Under the pieces are notes generated by a model, which worked only from the letters and a program-made list of their open reading frames with translations, did not search any database and was not told the DNA's origin. Position numbers and translations under genes: made by a program. DNA of 64,000 nucleotides from NCBI GenBank assembly GCA_965229765.1, contig CBDDJT010000004.1:1612001-1676000 (forward strand), written 5' to 3'. Source of the DNA: ASV31 sp965229765 (lineage in GTDB: Bacteria > Pseudomonadota > Alphaproteobacteria > Rhodobacterales > Rhodobacteraceae). Of the stretch, positions 16,921 to 25,210 are shown one piece after another. How positions within the stretch are numbered: the stretch's first letter is position 1; each line of letters opens with the position of its first letter.

Positions 16921-17841
16921 TCAGGCCACTTTGGCGTGTTTGGCCAGCAGCCGGTCCATGCCCTCTGCAAGCTCCTTCAACGCCTCGCCCTTCAGCGGGC
17001 GCAGCGGCGGGCGCGGCGTGCCGCCGCCCGGATAGCCGAGATGGTTCATCGCGGCCTTGGTCGCAGGGTAAAGCGTGCGGCCCCCCGTCGTGAAGAGTTC
17101 CGTCATCGCGATCCCGGTCGCCTGCAATGACCAGGCCTCGCGCATCCGCCCGGCCTTTGTGGCATGCCACAGGTCGAGGCATCCCGGCGCCCAGACATTG
17201 GGAAAACAGTCGATCAGCCCGTCCGCGCCGGCAAGCGTGGCCGCTACACCGAAGACCGAGGACGGTCCGCAGAAGACCCGGATCCGGTCCTTTACGCGGA
17301 TCAGCGTGTCCTGGAAATTGTTCCAGTCGCCGCTCGATTCCTTGATTGCCACCACGTTGTCGAGATCGGCGAGGATCGAGGCAAGCCGTGGGGTGATCGC
17401 GTTCCCGGCGTTGCCGGGGATGTTGTAGAGCACGATCGGCAGCACCGACTGGGCGTTGATCGCCTCAAAATGCGCGACGAGGTCGCTTTCGGAGGGCCGC
17501 ACGAAAAAGGGCGGCATGACCAGCACCGCGTCGGCGCCGGCCTCTTTCGCGGCGTGGATCTGGTCGATCACATCGCCTTCGCGGATGCCGGCGGCGCCAA
17601 GGATCACCGGCCCACGACCGGCAGACGCGGCTGCGGCCAACTGGGCCAGGCGGATGCGTTCGGGCGCGTCGAGCGCCCAGAATTCGCCGGTGCAGCCGGC
17701 CGCGACCATGCCCGTCGAGCCGGCGTCATACAGGCGCGTGATGTTCGAAACGAAGGCCTCTTCGTCAATCGTCATGTCGCCCCTGAAGGGGGTGGTGAGC
17801 GCCGGCATTGGTCCGGCCCAGTTCACCGTGGATCTGTTCAA
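16921..17841 (-). CDS. DapA/NanA-family lyase (DHDPS superfamily)
   Basis: A 306-residue class I aldolase/dehydratase barrel. GCTGEF holds the Thr of the active-site triad (the first position is Cys instead of Thr), LYNIPGNA has the catalytic tyrosine, and VVAIKESSGD has the Schiff-base lysine. Members cleave or condense 2-keto acids with aldehydes (sugar acids, hydroxyproline intermediates, sialic acid). The start appears to be TTG at 17841 with GGAGGAGG seven bases upstream; ATG at 17808 is the alternative and would remove 11 residues. It is encoded between the ABC ATPase and the SDR pair. A second family member lies at 31584-32534. Confidence 0.87.
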   Translation of the reverse strand: MNRSTVNWAGPMPALTTPFRGDMTIDEEAFVSNITRLYDAGSTGMVAAGCTGEFWALDAPERIRLAQLAAAASAGRGPVILGAAGIREGDVIDQIHAAKEAGADAVLVMPPFFVRPSESDLVAHFEAINAQSVLPIVLYNIPGNAGNAITPRLASILADLDNVVAIKESSGDWNNFQDTLIRVKDRIRVFCGPSSVFGVAATLAGADGLIDCFPNVWAPGCLDLWHATKAGRMREAWSLQATGIAMTELFTTGGRTLYPATKAAMNHLGYPGGGTPRPPLRPLKGEALKELAEGMDRLLAKHAKVA

Positions 17842-17867
17842 CTCGATGCCTCCTCCGTCCGTCGCGC

Positions 17868-18989
17868 TTATGATGCGCCCGTTGCTATCACTCGCGGATG
17901 GTTCTGTTGTGCCAGTGGGCGGTTCAGCCGTTGTCCCGACGGACCCGCGGCAAACACATGCGCCTTGGCCAGGTCAATTCCGCAACGGATCGAGTCGCCT
18001 GCATTCCAGACATGATCGGCGCCGATGCGGCCCGTTAGCCGCACGTTGCCCTCGATCTTCACCACGACAATGTTTTCGTGCCCGGTCTGTTCGACCACCT
18101 GCACCACGCCGGCGATCGGCCCCTCGCCAAGGGATATGTCCTCGGGGCGTACACCCAGGCAGGCGGGCCCGGCAGCGGCCACGTCGCCAAGCGGCGGGCA
18201 GTCGAGCTGCACGCCCGGTGCCTCGAAGCGCCAGCCGCTGCCCGCTGGCACCAGAGCACCGTCGATAAGGTTCATCGCCGGCGTGCCAATGAAGCCGGCG
18301 ACAAAGCGGTTCGCGGGCTCGCGGTAGACCTCGTTGGGGGGCGCGAACTGTTGCAGGCGCCCGCCTTCCATCACTGCGATGCGATCGGACATCGTCATCG
18401 CTTCAAGCTGGTCATGTGTCACATAGACCATGGTGCGGCCAAGCCTGCGGTGCAGTTCGACCAGTTCCACCCTCATGTAACCGCGCAGCTTCGCGTCGAG
18501 GTTCGATAGGGGTTCATCCAGAAGGAATACCTTGGGGTCGCGCACCAGCGCCCGACCCAGCGCCACGCGCTGCTGCTGGCCACCCGACAGCTGGCGCGGC
18601 TTGCGGCGCAGAAGGTCTGTCAGTTGCAGTAGCTCCGCCGTCTTTTTCACCATTTCGGCGCGTTCCGGCTTGCGCACTCCGCGCTTCTTGAGCGGGTAGG
18701 CGATGTTGTCTGCCACCGTCATGTGCGGGTAAAGCGCATAGGACTGGAAGACCATGGCGATGTCGCGCTCGCCGGGCGCAACGTCGTTCACCAGACGCTC
18801 GCCAATGCTGATGCTGCCCGAGGTCGGGAATTCCAGCCCCGCGAGCATCCTTAGCGTCGTTGTCTTGCCGCACCCCGACGGGCCCAGCAGCGAAACGAAC
18901 TCGCCTTCGGCGATCGTCAGGTTCAGCCCGTGCACGGCAGTGAAACTGCCGAAGCTCTTCACGATGTCCTTGAAGACGACCTCAGCCAT
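17868..18989 (-). CDS. ABC transporter ATP-binding protein (UgpC/MalK type)
   Basis: A 373-residue ATPase with Walker A GPSGCGKTT near residue 37, signature LSGGQQQRVALGRAL, Walker B VFLLDEPLSNLD and the H-loop VTHDQ. A C-terminal TOBE domain (CLGVRPEDISLG) places it in the carbohydrate CUT1 class. It powers the permeases encoded at 18993-20710. Its start lies three bases after the second permease's stop. A non-conserved C-terminal tail follows the TOBE domain. Confidence 0.94.
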   Translation of the reverse strand: MAEVVFKDIVKSFGSFTAVHGLNLTIAEGEFVSLLGPSGCGKTTTLRMLAGLEFPTSGSISIGERLVNDVAPGERDIAMVFQSYALYPHMTVADNIAYPLKKRGVRKPERAEMVKKTAELLQLTDLLRRKPRQLSGGQQQRVALGRALVRDPKVFLLDEPLSNLDAKLRGYMRVELVELHRRLGRTMVYVTHDQLEAMTMSDRIAVMEGGRLQQFAPPNEVYREPANRFVAGFIGTPAMNLIDGALVPAGSGWRFEAPGVQLDCPPLGDVAAAGPACLGVRPEDISLGEGPIAGVVQVVEQTGHENIVVVKIEGNVRLTGRIGADHVWNAGDSIRCGIDLAKAHVFAAGPSGQRLNRPLAQQNHPRVIATGAS

Positions 18990-18992
18990 GCC

Positions 18993-19814
18993 TTACCCCT
19001 TCACGCCGCCGGCGCCGAAGCCGCGGGTCAGATAGCTTTGCAGGAAGGCGAAGACAATGATGAGCGGAACGCTCATCATCACCGATGCCGCCATGAGCAG
19101 CGACCACTCGATGTTGAAGCTGGACACCAGCATGTTCATCACCCCCGTGGTCAGCGGACGAGCGCTGTCCGAGTTCACCAGCACCAGAGCGTAGAGATAC
19201 TCGTTCCACGACAGGATGAAGGTGAAGAGCGCGGTCGAGATGATGCCCGGCAGCAGCTGCGGCAGGATCACGTCGCGGAACGCCCCGAGCCGCGATGCGC
19301 CGTCCACAAGCGCCGCATTCTCAAGGTCTTCCGGAATTCCCGCCATGAACGAACGCAGCAGCCAGAGTGCGTAGGGCAGGGCGAAGGTGGTGTAGGCGAT
19401 CACCAGCGACAGGATGCTGTTGGAAAGGCCAAGCTGCACCAGCATCAGATACAGCGGGATAATCAGCACGACCGACGGAAGGAGATAGGTAAAGAGCACG
19501 AGGAAGGCGAGGCTTTCGCGCCCGCGGTATCGGAACCGCACGAGGCTGTAGGCCCCGATCGTCGCAATGCCGACCACGACGAGCGTTGTCGTCGTCGACA
19601 GGATCACCGAGTTCTTGAAGTAGGTCAGGAAGTTCGTACTGGAGAGCAGTCGCCAGTAGTGTTCGAGCGTCCATGTCTCTGGCAGGAAGGTCGGCGGTCG
19701 CCGGAACAGTTCGAACTGGGGCTTCACCGAGGTGACCAGCATCCAGTAGAGCGGGAAGGCCACGGCAAGCACGATCACCCAGGCAAAGACGTTGAAGGCA
19801 ATCCGGCGGATCAT
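18993..19814 (-). CDS. ABC sugar-type permease (second subunit, MalG-like)
   Basis: A 273-residue inner-membrane permease with six predicted helices and the cytoplasmic EAA loop (ENAALVDGASRLGAFRDVILPQLLPG). The closing YLTRGFGAGGVKG is typical of the MalG/UgpE branch. The ATG at 19814 overlaps the first permease's stop (ATGA). It forms the translocation pore with the product of 19811-20710. Confidence 0.93.
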   Translation of the reverse strand: MIRRIAFNVFAWVIVLAVAFPLYWMLVTSVKPQFELFRRPPTFLPETWTLEHYWRLLSSTNFLTYFKNSVILSTTTTLVVVGIATIGAYSLVRFRYRGRESLAFLVLFTYLLPSVVLIIPLYLMLVQLGLSNSILSLVIAYTTFALPYALWLLRSFMAGIPEDLENAALVDGASRLGAFRDVILPQLLPGIISTALFTFILSWNEYLYALVLVNSDSARPLTTGVMNMLVSSFNIEWSLLMAASVMMSVPLIIVFAFLQSYLTRGFGAGGVKG

Positions 19815-20710
19815 GTGTCGTCCTCCGATCTGGTGCGGCGGATGTAGACCAGCATGAACACCAGCATGATCGCCATCATGACCACCGCATAGGCCGAGGC
19901 CATGCCCATCTGGTTCAGCGCGAAGGCTTCCTTGTAGACCAGAAGCGGCAGGGTCTGGGTGCTTGTCACCGGTCCGCCACCTGTGAGCAGGTAGATCAGG
20001 TCGAATTCCTTGAAGTCCCAGATCGCCCGCAACATGATTATGACGACCAGCACCTCGCGCAGCTGGGGCAGCGTCACGTCCCAGAACCGAGCGATTGGAC
20101 CGGCGCCGTCGATCCGCGCGGCCTCGTAAAGCGCGTCCGGGATCGTTTGAAGGCGTGCCAGCACCGCGATGACAACGAACGGGAAATACTTCCAAGCGCC
20201 GACGAGGATCACCGAGATCATGGCATTCGGCATCGAACCCAGGTAGTCGATGGGGAAGTCGATCAGCCCGGCCACGATCATGAGGTGGTTGAGAATGCCG
20301 TACAGGTCGTTGAACACCCACTTCCAGACAAGGACGGCCACAACCGTCGAGACGAAATAGGGAAATAGGATCAGGGACCGTGCGAGGCTGCGAAACCAGA
20401 TGTTCTGGTGCAGCACCAGCGCCATGCCGACGCCACAGACGATCTGAAGCGTCAGCGTGCCGACTGTCCAAACGAGATTGTTGCGCAGCGAGGTCCAGAA
20501 TTCGCTCTTGCCCAGCAGCGTGCGGTAGTTTTCCAGCCCGACCCAGGTGCCCTCGAGCGTGGGCGTAAAGACCTTGAACAAGGACAGGTAGACCGCCGAG
20601 ACCAGCGGGTACACGATCACGGCGCAGAATATGAGCACCGTCGGCGCGATCAGGACCGAGCCGATCAGGGCATAGTGCCGTTCGAGAGGCGTTCGCCCGA
20701 CCGCGCTCAT
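19811..20710 (-). CDS. ABC sugar-type permease (first subunit, MalF-like)
   Basis: A 299-residue permease with six helices and the EAA loop (YEAARIDGAGPIARFWDVTLPQLRE). It is of the MalF/UgpA branch, lacking the long periplasmic domain of MalF. It is encoded downstream of the amidohydrolase-fold gene with a 64-base gap. It works with the binding protein at 21693-23030. Confidence 0.93.
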   Translation of the reverse strand: MSAVGRTPLERHYALIGSVLIAPTVLIFCAVIVYPLVSAVYLSLFKVFTPTLEGTWVGLENYRTLLGKSEFWTSLRNNLVWTVGTLTLQIVCGVGMALVLHQNIWFRSLARSLILFPYFVSTVVAVLVWKWVFNDLYGILNHLMIVAGLIDFPIDYLGSMPNAMISVILVGAWKYFPFVVIAVLARLQTIPDALYEAARIDGAGPIARFWDVTLPQLREVLVVIIMLRAIWDFKEFDLIYLLTGGGPVTSTQTLPLLVYKEAFALNQMGMASAYAVVMMAIMLVFMLVYIRRTRSEDDT

Positions 20711-20774
20711 TCACTTGCTCCCGGTGCTTCAAGCGCCGCTGTGAGCCGCTGGGCCATCGTTTCCGAGGCGACGG

Positions 20775-21614
20775 TCATTGCAGCGACAGCAGTGTTTTCG
20801 CGTTGGCCGCCATGACCCTCTCCAGCGAGGTGTCAGAAAGTCCCTGTGCCATGAACCAATCGACATAGGGCTTCATCGGGCAGAAGGGGTAGGCCGTTCC
20901 GAACAGGAAGCGCTCTGACAAGAAGCCATTGGCGGCGGCAAGGTACTCTGCCGTGCCGGGCAGGGGGCCAAGATACATGTCGGGGCAGATGTACAGATTC
21001 TCGCGCCGGAAGGCGACGCCGAGGATCTCCTGCACATAGGGCCAGGCGCCATGGGCAGAGACCACTTTAAGTGCGGGGAAGTCCGCAAGCATCCGGTCGA
21101 GCGCCACCGGATCGTTGTATGACAGGTCGGGGCCCGCCCCGCCGCCCGTCATTATCACGACCGGCAGTCCGGCCGCTTCGCATTTTGCATAGATCGGGTA
21201 GAGCCGACGATCGTCGGCGCGCATTGGTACTGCCGAGACGCCGGGTTCCAGGTTCACGGCCTTCAGCCCCAGCGCGAGGATCTCGTCAATTGCCGATAAG
21301 GCGGCTGCGAGGTTGGCGCTGTCGGCAGATCCGACACCGACCAGCCGGTCGCTGTTCCGGGAGACGACATCCGCGACATCCGCGTTTTCAATGGTCCCCA
21401 GAGTGGCGGTCGTGCGGCCGATCGCGACACCGGTCGTGATCCCCGCTTCTTCCATTTCGGCCCGGAACAGCTCCATCGACTGCTCGGCGGCCGAGACGAC
21501 AAGCGGCCAGCCAAGCTTTTGCGTGTAGCGTTTCCGGTTCTCGGCGACCGCGTAGATCTTCGACTCGAGAAAGCCCTTGGCCGGAGGTCTCATGCGGAAA
21601 TCGACGATTTCCAT
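20775..21614 (-). CDS. Amidohydrolase-2-fold protein lacking canonical metal ligands
   Basis: A 279-residue protein of the COG2159 (ACMSD-like TIM-barrel) family. The barrel core is recognisable (LGLKAVNLEPG, AAGLPVVIMTGGGAG, VVSAHGAWPY, FLFGTAYPFCP). The N-terminal HxH metal motif is replaced by FRMRPP, and the usual FGSDYP aspartate by FGTAYP. So the two most conserved metal sites are absent, while His in VVSAHG remains. It may be a metal-independent lactonase/hydrolase (as some COG3618 members are) or a non-catalytic member. It is encoded inside the ABC operon, between the binding protein and permeases. Confidence 0.8.
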   Translation of the reverse strand: MEIVDFRMRPPAKGFLESKIYAVAENRKRYTQKLGWPLVVSAAEQSMELFRAEMEEAGITTGVAIGRTTATLGTIENADVADVVSRNSDRLVGVGSADSANLAAALSAIDEILALGLKAVNLEPGVSAVPMRADDRRLYPIYAKCEAAGLPVVIMTGGGAGPDLSYNDPVALDRMLADFPALKVVSAHGAWPYVQEILGVAFRRENLYICPDMYLGPLPGTAEYLAAANGFLSERFLFGTAYPFCPMKPYVDWFMAQGLSDTSLERVMAANAKTLLSLQ

Positions 21615-21648
21615 CGGTGCTGCCTTTCAGGGAAGGGGGCGAAGTATC

Positions 21649-21673
21649 ACGGGCCGGGTCTAACCCGGCCCGT
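21649..21673. terminator. Hairpin between the binding-protein gene and the rest of the operon
   Basis: ACGGGCCGGGT (21649-21659) pairs perfectly over 11 bases with ACCCGGCCCGT (21663-21673), loop CTA. It lies between the solute-binding gene stop (21693) and the next gene's start (21614). There is no T-run, so it likely stabilises the upstream message or partially attenuates, giving more binding protein than permease. Confidence 0.6.
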
Positions 21674-21692
21674 AAGTGCGTTGAAAGAGCGA

Positions 21693-23030
21693 TCAGCCCT
21701 TCATCACGCCTTCGATGATCTTCGCGGTCTCGCCAATCACCACGTCAGGATCCTCGTCGTTCAGCACGACGCGCTGGACCATGTCCGAAATCGCCATCGT
21801 GCCTTCCACGTCACCGGCCAGATCGTTCGACCGGTGCGCCTTGGACTCGTAGCCAAGGTTGTGGCCGTCCGCCGCGGCTGCGGCCATCACGTCGACCTCT
21901 GCCTCGTACTTCTGGATGATCGGATTGTCCTGGTACATCGGATTGGCGCTGATCGTCTTCAGAACCGGAAGCAGGTGACCGGGCGCCGCATGAAGCTGGC
22001 GGATCATGCCTTCAGGCTCGAAGAGGTGCAGCGCGAACTTTTTCGCCGCCTCGACGTTCTTCGACTGTGCCGGGATGAACACGCTTGGGAACGCATTGAA
22101 GGTCCACGGCTTCACGTCGGCCGAGATCGTCGGGTAGCGCGTGCAGGTGATGTGGTCCGCGATCGGCGGGTTCTGCGCGGCGACGTTGCCAAGCACCCGG
22201 CCAGTGTAGATACCGGTGGCCGTCGCGCCGCTGACAAAGGCGGTGATCGCCTCGCCCCAGCTGTAGTTTGTCGCCCCCGGCGGGCAGAGCTCGCGCATGG
22301 ACTTGTACCACTCCAGCGCATCGCGGGTCGCCTGGCTGTCGATCGCCACTTCGAGATCGGGTGTAAACACCGAGCCGCCGGCCTGGTGGATGACGCCGAC
22401 GAAGATCCGCGTGGTCATGCCATTCCGGCCATAGGGCAGGGGTGCGCCGTAGATCCCGTTCTTCTGCATTGCCTGACAGGCCGCGCGCAGTTCATCCCAA
22501 GTGGTCGGCTGCTTGTCGATGCCGGCCTCTTCCATGAGATCGGTGCGCAGCCACAGCATGTTGGCCGCAACGTTGCCGATGCCGGTTGCGACATAGTTGC
22601 CGTCTGCCGCAACGTAGACGTCGTTGGCACCGTCGTAGAAGTTATCCTTGCCAATGGCGTCGATCACCTCGTTCATCGGCTCGACAAGCCCGGCCGTGTA
22701 GTAGGTGTGGATCGAGTAGGACGGCAGGTGCGTCACAACGTCAGGCACTTCGCCCGACGAGAAGGCGGCAGCCAGCTGTGCGGCATAACCCTCGTCCGAG
22801 GTCGTCTCGAACACCACCTTGATGCCCGGGTTCGCCGCTTCGAAGCTGGCGATCTGGAGATTGTATGCCTCCACCTGCGCGGGTGCGCCCTGTGGCGACC
22901 ACCAGCGCAACGTCACGTCGCCCTGAGCGCGGGCGGCGCGCGGCAGCCCTGCCATCGCGGTTGTTGCGGCAAGGCCCGCAAGGGCGCCCCGCCGGGTCAG
23001 TCCGTTCTGGCTCCAATGAGTATTTGACAT
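21693..23030 (-). CDS. ABC extracellular solute-binding protein, Tat-exported
   Basis: A 445-residue periplasmic binding protein (family 1, CUT1 type), first gene of the ten-gene operon. The leader has twin arginines (LTRRGALAGLAA) followed by a hydrophobic core and an RAARA cleavage region, so export by Tat is likely. The mature part begins DVTLRWWSPQGAPAQVE and continues with a two-lobe fold (YTAGLVEPMN, WDELRAACQAMQ). The start has GGGAGGC upstream. The operator at 23059-23082 lies 29-52 bases before it. The ligand could be a sugar or another polar compound such as an amino polyol. Confidence 0.93.
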   Translation of the reverse strand: MSNTHWSQNGLTRRGALAGLAATTAMAGLPRAARAQGDVTLRWWSPQGAPAQVEAYNLQIASFEAANPGIKVVFETTSDEGYAAQLAAAFSSGEVPDVVTHLPSYSIHTYYTAGLVEPMNEVIDAIGKDNFYDGANDVYVAADGNYVATGIGNVAANMLWLRTDLMEEAGIDKQPTTWDELRAACQAMQKNGIYGAPLPYGRNGMTTRIFVGVIHQAGGSVFTPDLEVAIDSQATRDALEWYKSMRELCPPGATNYSWGEAITAFVSGATATGIYTGRVLGNVAAQNPPIADHITCTRYPTISADVKPWTFNAFPSVFIPAQSKNVEAAKKFALHLFEPEGMIRQLHAAPGHLLPVLKTISANPMYQDNPIIQKYEAEVDVMAAAAADGHNLGYESKAHRSNDLAGDVEGTMAISDMVQRVVLNDEDPDVVIGETAKIIEGVMKG

Positions 23031-23058
23031 ATTTGAGTAGCCTCCCTGAGATACGATT

Positions 23059-23082
23059 GTTCACATAGCGCACTCTTGTTCG
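23059..23082. promoter_or_regulatory. IclR-type operator, site 2 (ABC operon / iclR)
   Basis: Core GTTCACATAGCGCAC at 23059-23073 (GTTCA-N5-CGCAC), with a third half-site GTTCG at 23078-23082, four bases on. It sits between the divergent ABC operon and the IclR gene, so it could give both pathway control and autoregulation. Confidence 0.65.
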
Positions 23083-23205
23083 AGTTAACGCCTGATTCCA
23101 CGAGTCGTGCAACACCTTTTTCGCGCAGGTCGGGGTATGGTCCGGCCGCGATTGTGCTGCCTGACGGAATTGGGCTACATGAAGAAAAGTAGGAGCGAGT
23201 GATAT

Positions 23206-24084
23206 ATGGCAGGCCGTGGTGCTCAAGCAGAGGCTCCGATTGCCGTCGAACCGGACAGGGCCGCGTCGCGGACAGGGCTGATGACTGCGGCGCCCGACTG
23301 GGGCGACGATGGCGACGGTTCGGGGCTCAACCCGCGCGACTACGTCAGTTCTCTTGCGCGCGGTCTTGAGGTGCTGCGCGCCTTCAACCGCACGCGCCGC
23401 AAGATGACGTTGTCAGAGGTCGCCGCCGAGACCGGCAACACCCGCGCCGGTGCCCGCCGCATCTTGCTGACGCTGGTCCGCGAGGGGTACGCGGTTGCCG
23501 ATGGAAAGCTTTTCGATCTTACACCCCAGGTTCTTGAGCTTGGCTATTCCGTGTTGTCGTCCAAAGGTGTGTGGGACATCGCCCGCCCCTTTATCGACCA
23601 TCTCTCGGACGAGATCCGGGAATCGGTTTCGGCCGCCGTTCTGGACAAGTTCGACGTGGTCTATGTCAGCGGCGCGCAATATCACCGGGTGATAAGCGTC
23701 GGCATCACTGTCGGCGCGCGCTTTCCCGCCGCCTGCACGGCGAACGGCCGCGTCCTTCTGGCGGCCCAGCCGCCCGAGACCTGGGCCGGGATGATCCAGA
23801 ACCTGCCGCTCAACCGAATGACGGACCGCACCGTGACCGACAGGATCGAGTTCCGCCGCATCCTTGAAGACGCGCGCGAAAAGGGCTGGTGCCTTGTCGA
23901 TCAGGAACTGGAGATCGGCCTCATGTCGATCGCCGTGCCTGTCTATAACAGTGCCCAGACGCTTGTCGGCGCGATCAACGTGGGTGTCCCCAGTGTTCGG
24001 ATGACGCCCGACGAGATGGTTTCCTTGATCCTGCCCAAGCTGCAAGAGACTGTCGGCCACATCTCGCGCGCGCTCAAGCGCTGA
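23206..24084 (+). CDS. IclR-family regulator of the PcaR/PobR branch
   Basis: A 292-residue regulator. After a variable N-terminal extension of about 40 residues comes the helix-turn-helix domain (RDYVSSLARGLEVLRAFNR, then MTLSEVAAETGNTRAGARRI) and the hallmark YAVADGKLFDLTPQVLELGYS, as in PcaR/PcaU/PobR. The effector domain has VGARFPAACTANGRVLLA and an end rich in the IclR pattern. The PcaR branch binds GTTCG-type operators, and such motifs recur across this island. A ribosome site AGGAGCGAG precedes the ATG. It converges with the DadA-like gene, overlapping by 11 bases. Confidence 0.92.
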   Translation: MAGRGAQAEAPIAVEPDRAASRTGLMTAAPDWGDDGDGSGLNPRDYVSSLARGLEVLRAFNRTRRKMTLSEVAAETGNTRAGARRILLTLVREGYAVADGKLFDLTPQVLELGYSVLSSKGVWDIARPFIDHLSDEIRESVSAAVLDKFDVVYVSGAQYHRVISVGITVGARFPAACTANGRVLLAAQPPETWAGMIQNLPLNRMTDRTVTDRIEFRRILEDAREKGWCLVDQELEIGLMSIAVPVYNSAQTLVGAINVGVPSVRMTPDEMVSLILPKLQETVGHISRALKR

Positions 24085-25210
24085 GTGTCCCGAACCGCGC
24101 CGGGGTGAAGGGCGCTGGATCCGCCGGCGGTGCGCGGCCCAGCATCATGGCCGTCGCCATCCCTGCCACCAGTGGCCCCAGCGTATAGCCCGCGTCGCCG
24201 GGCACCGCCATCATGACCCTTGCCGCACCGGGCAGCCGCCCGATGATCGAGGCGCCGTCGGCCGTCGTGTTCATCCCCGCCCATGTCCGGATCACCCGGA
24301 GCCGCCCGATCGCTGGCACCAGCCGTGCAGCAAGCGCGACATTGCCGAGCAACGAGTCCGCGCGCACCGCGGGGGCTGTGCGCGGCCCCCGGTCCGTCGC
24401 GGGCCAGCCGCCGCCGATCACGATCTGCCCGCTGCGGAACTGCTTTAACGTGATCGAGCGCTCGGCATGCTGGACAAGGTGCTGCACCTCGTAGGCGCTC
24501 GCTTCGGTGATGTTCATGTGCAAGGGTTCGGCCTTGGTGGGCAAGTCAAGCCCCAGCCCGCGCACCACCCCGCCCGAGCCCCAGGCCGCGGCCACCAGGG
24601 CCTCTGCCGCACGATAGGTGCCGCGTTCGCCCGTGGCGCACACCCCATCGCGCCTGGTCTCAAGAAGCACGACCCGGTCCGTGATCCGCGCGACGCCAAG
24701 CTCTTCACAGCGGCGGATCAGCCGGGTGTTGGCCAGAAGCGGGTTCAGTTTGCCCTCGTCGCGGCAAAGTTCCGCCCCTACGATCTGGGGCCCGACCCAT
24801 GGCGCGATCCGGTCCAGCGCCGCGCGGTCCAGCATCTCTACGTCGAGGCCCTGCGCCGCCTCGCGCTTTGCCTTGGCTTCGAGGAAAGCCATCTGCGCCT
24901 GCCCCTCGGCCAGCATCAAACCGCCCTTTCGGACAAGGTCACAGGGACCAATCCGTGCCTCGAGTTCAGCCCAGAGCCGCGCGGCTTGCCGGTACAGCGG
25001 CAGTGCGGCCTCGACGTTTGGGGCGAGGTCCGGGAAGAGGCGGATGAACCGGCTCTGCATCTGTACATGCAGGCTGCCGGCATTTGCCGTACTGCCGGCA
25101 TTCTCGCCCGCGTCGATCAATGTCACCCGTGCGCCTGCCTCCGCCAGCTCCATCGCGGCGACCAGGCCGATGACGCCTCCGCCGATGACGAGAACGTCAT
25201 CCGGCGGCAT
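24074..25210 (-). CDS. DadA/HcnC-like FAD-dependent oxidoreductase
   Basis: A 378-residue DAO-family flavoprotein with the N-terminal ADP-binding motif VLVIGGGVIGLVAAMELAE and the region TLKQFRSGQIVIGGGWPATD near the C-terminus. Such proteins oxidise D-amino acids, glycine or opines. Alongside the fused HcnA/HcnB-like protein encoded just upstream it matches the beta (HcnC-type) subunit of membrane-linked amine dehydrogenases. The start at 25210 (MPPDDVL) overlaps the upstream gene by 14 bases; 25231 is an alternative. It is paralogous to 32579-33715. Confidence 0.87.
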   Translation of the reverse strand: MPPDDVLVIGGGVIGLVAAMELAEAGARVTLIDAGENAGSTANAGSLHVQMQSRFIRLFPDLAPNVEAALPLYRQAARLWAELEARIGPCDLVRKGGLMLAEGQAQMAFLEAKAKREAAQGLDVEMLDRAALDRIAPWVGPQIVGAELCRDEGKLNPLLANTRLIRRCEELGVARITDRVVLLETRRDGVCATGERGTYRAAEALVAAAWGSGGVVRGLGLDLPTKAEPLHMNITEASAYEVQHLVQHAERSITLKQFRSGQIVIGGGWPATDRGPRTAPAVRADSLLGNVALAARLVPAIGRLRVIRTWAGMNTTADGASIIGRLPGAARVMMAVPGDAGYTLGPLVAGMATAMMLGRAPPADPAPFTPARFGTLSA

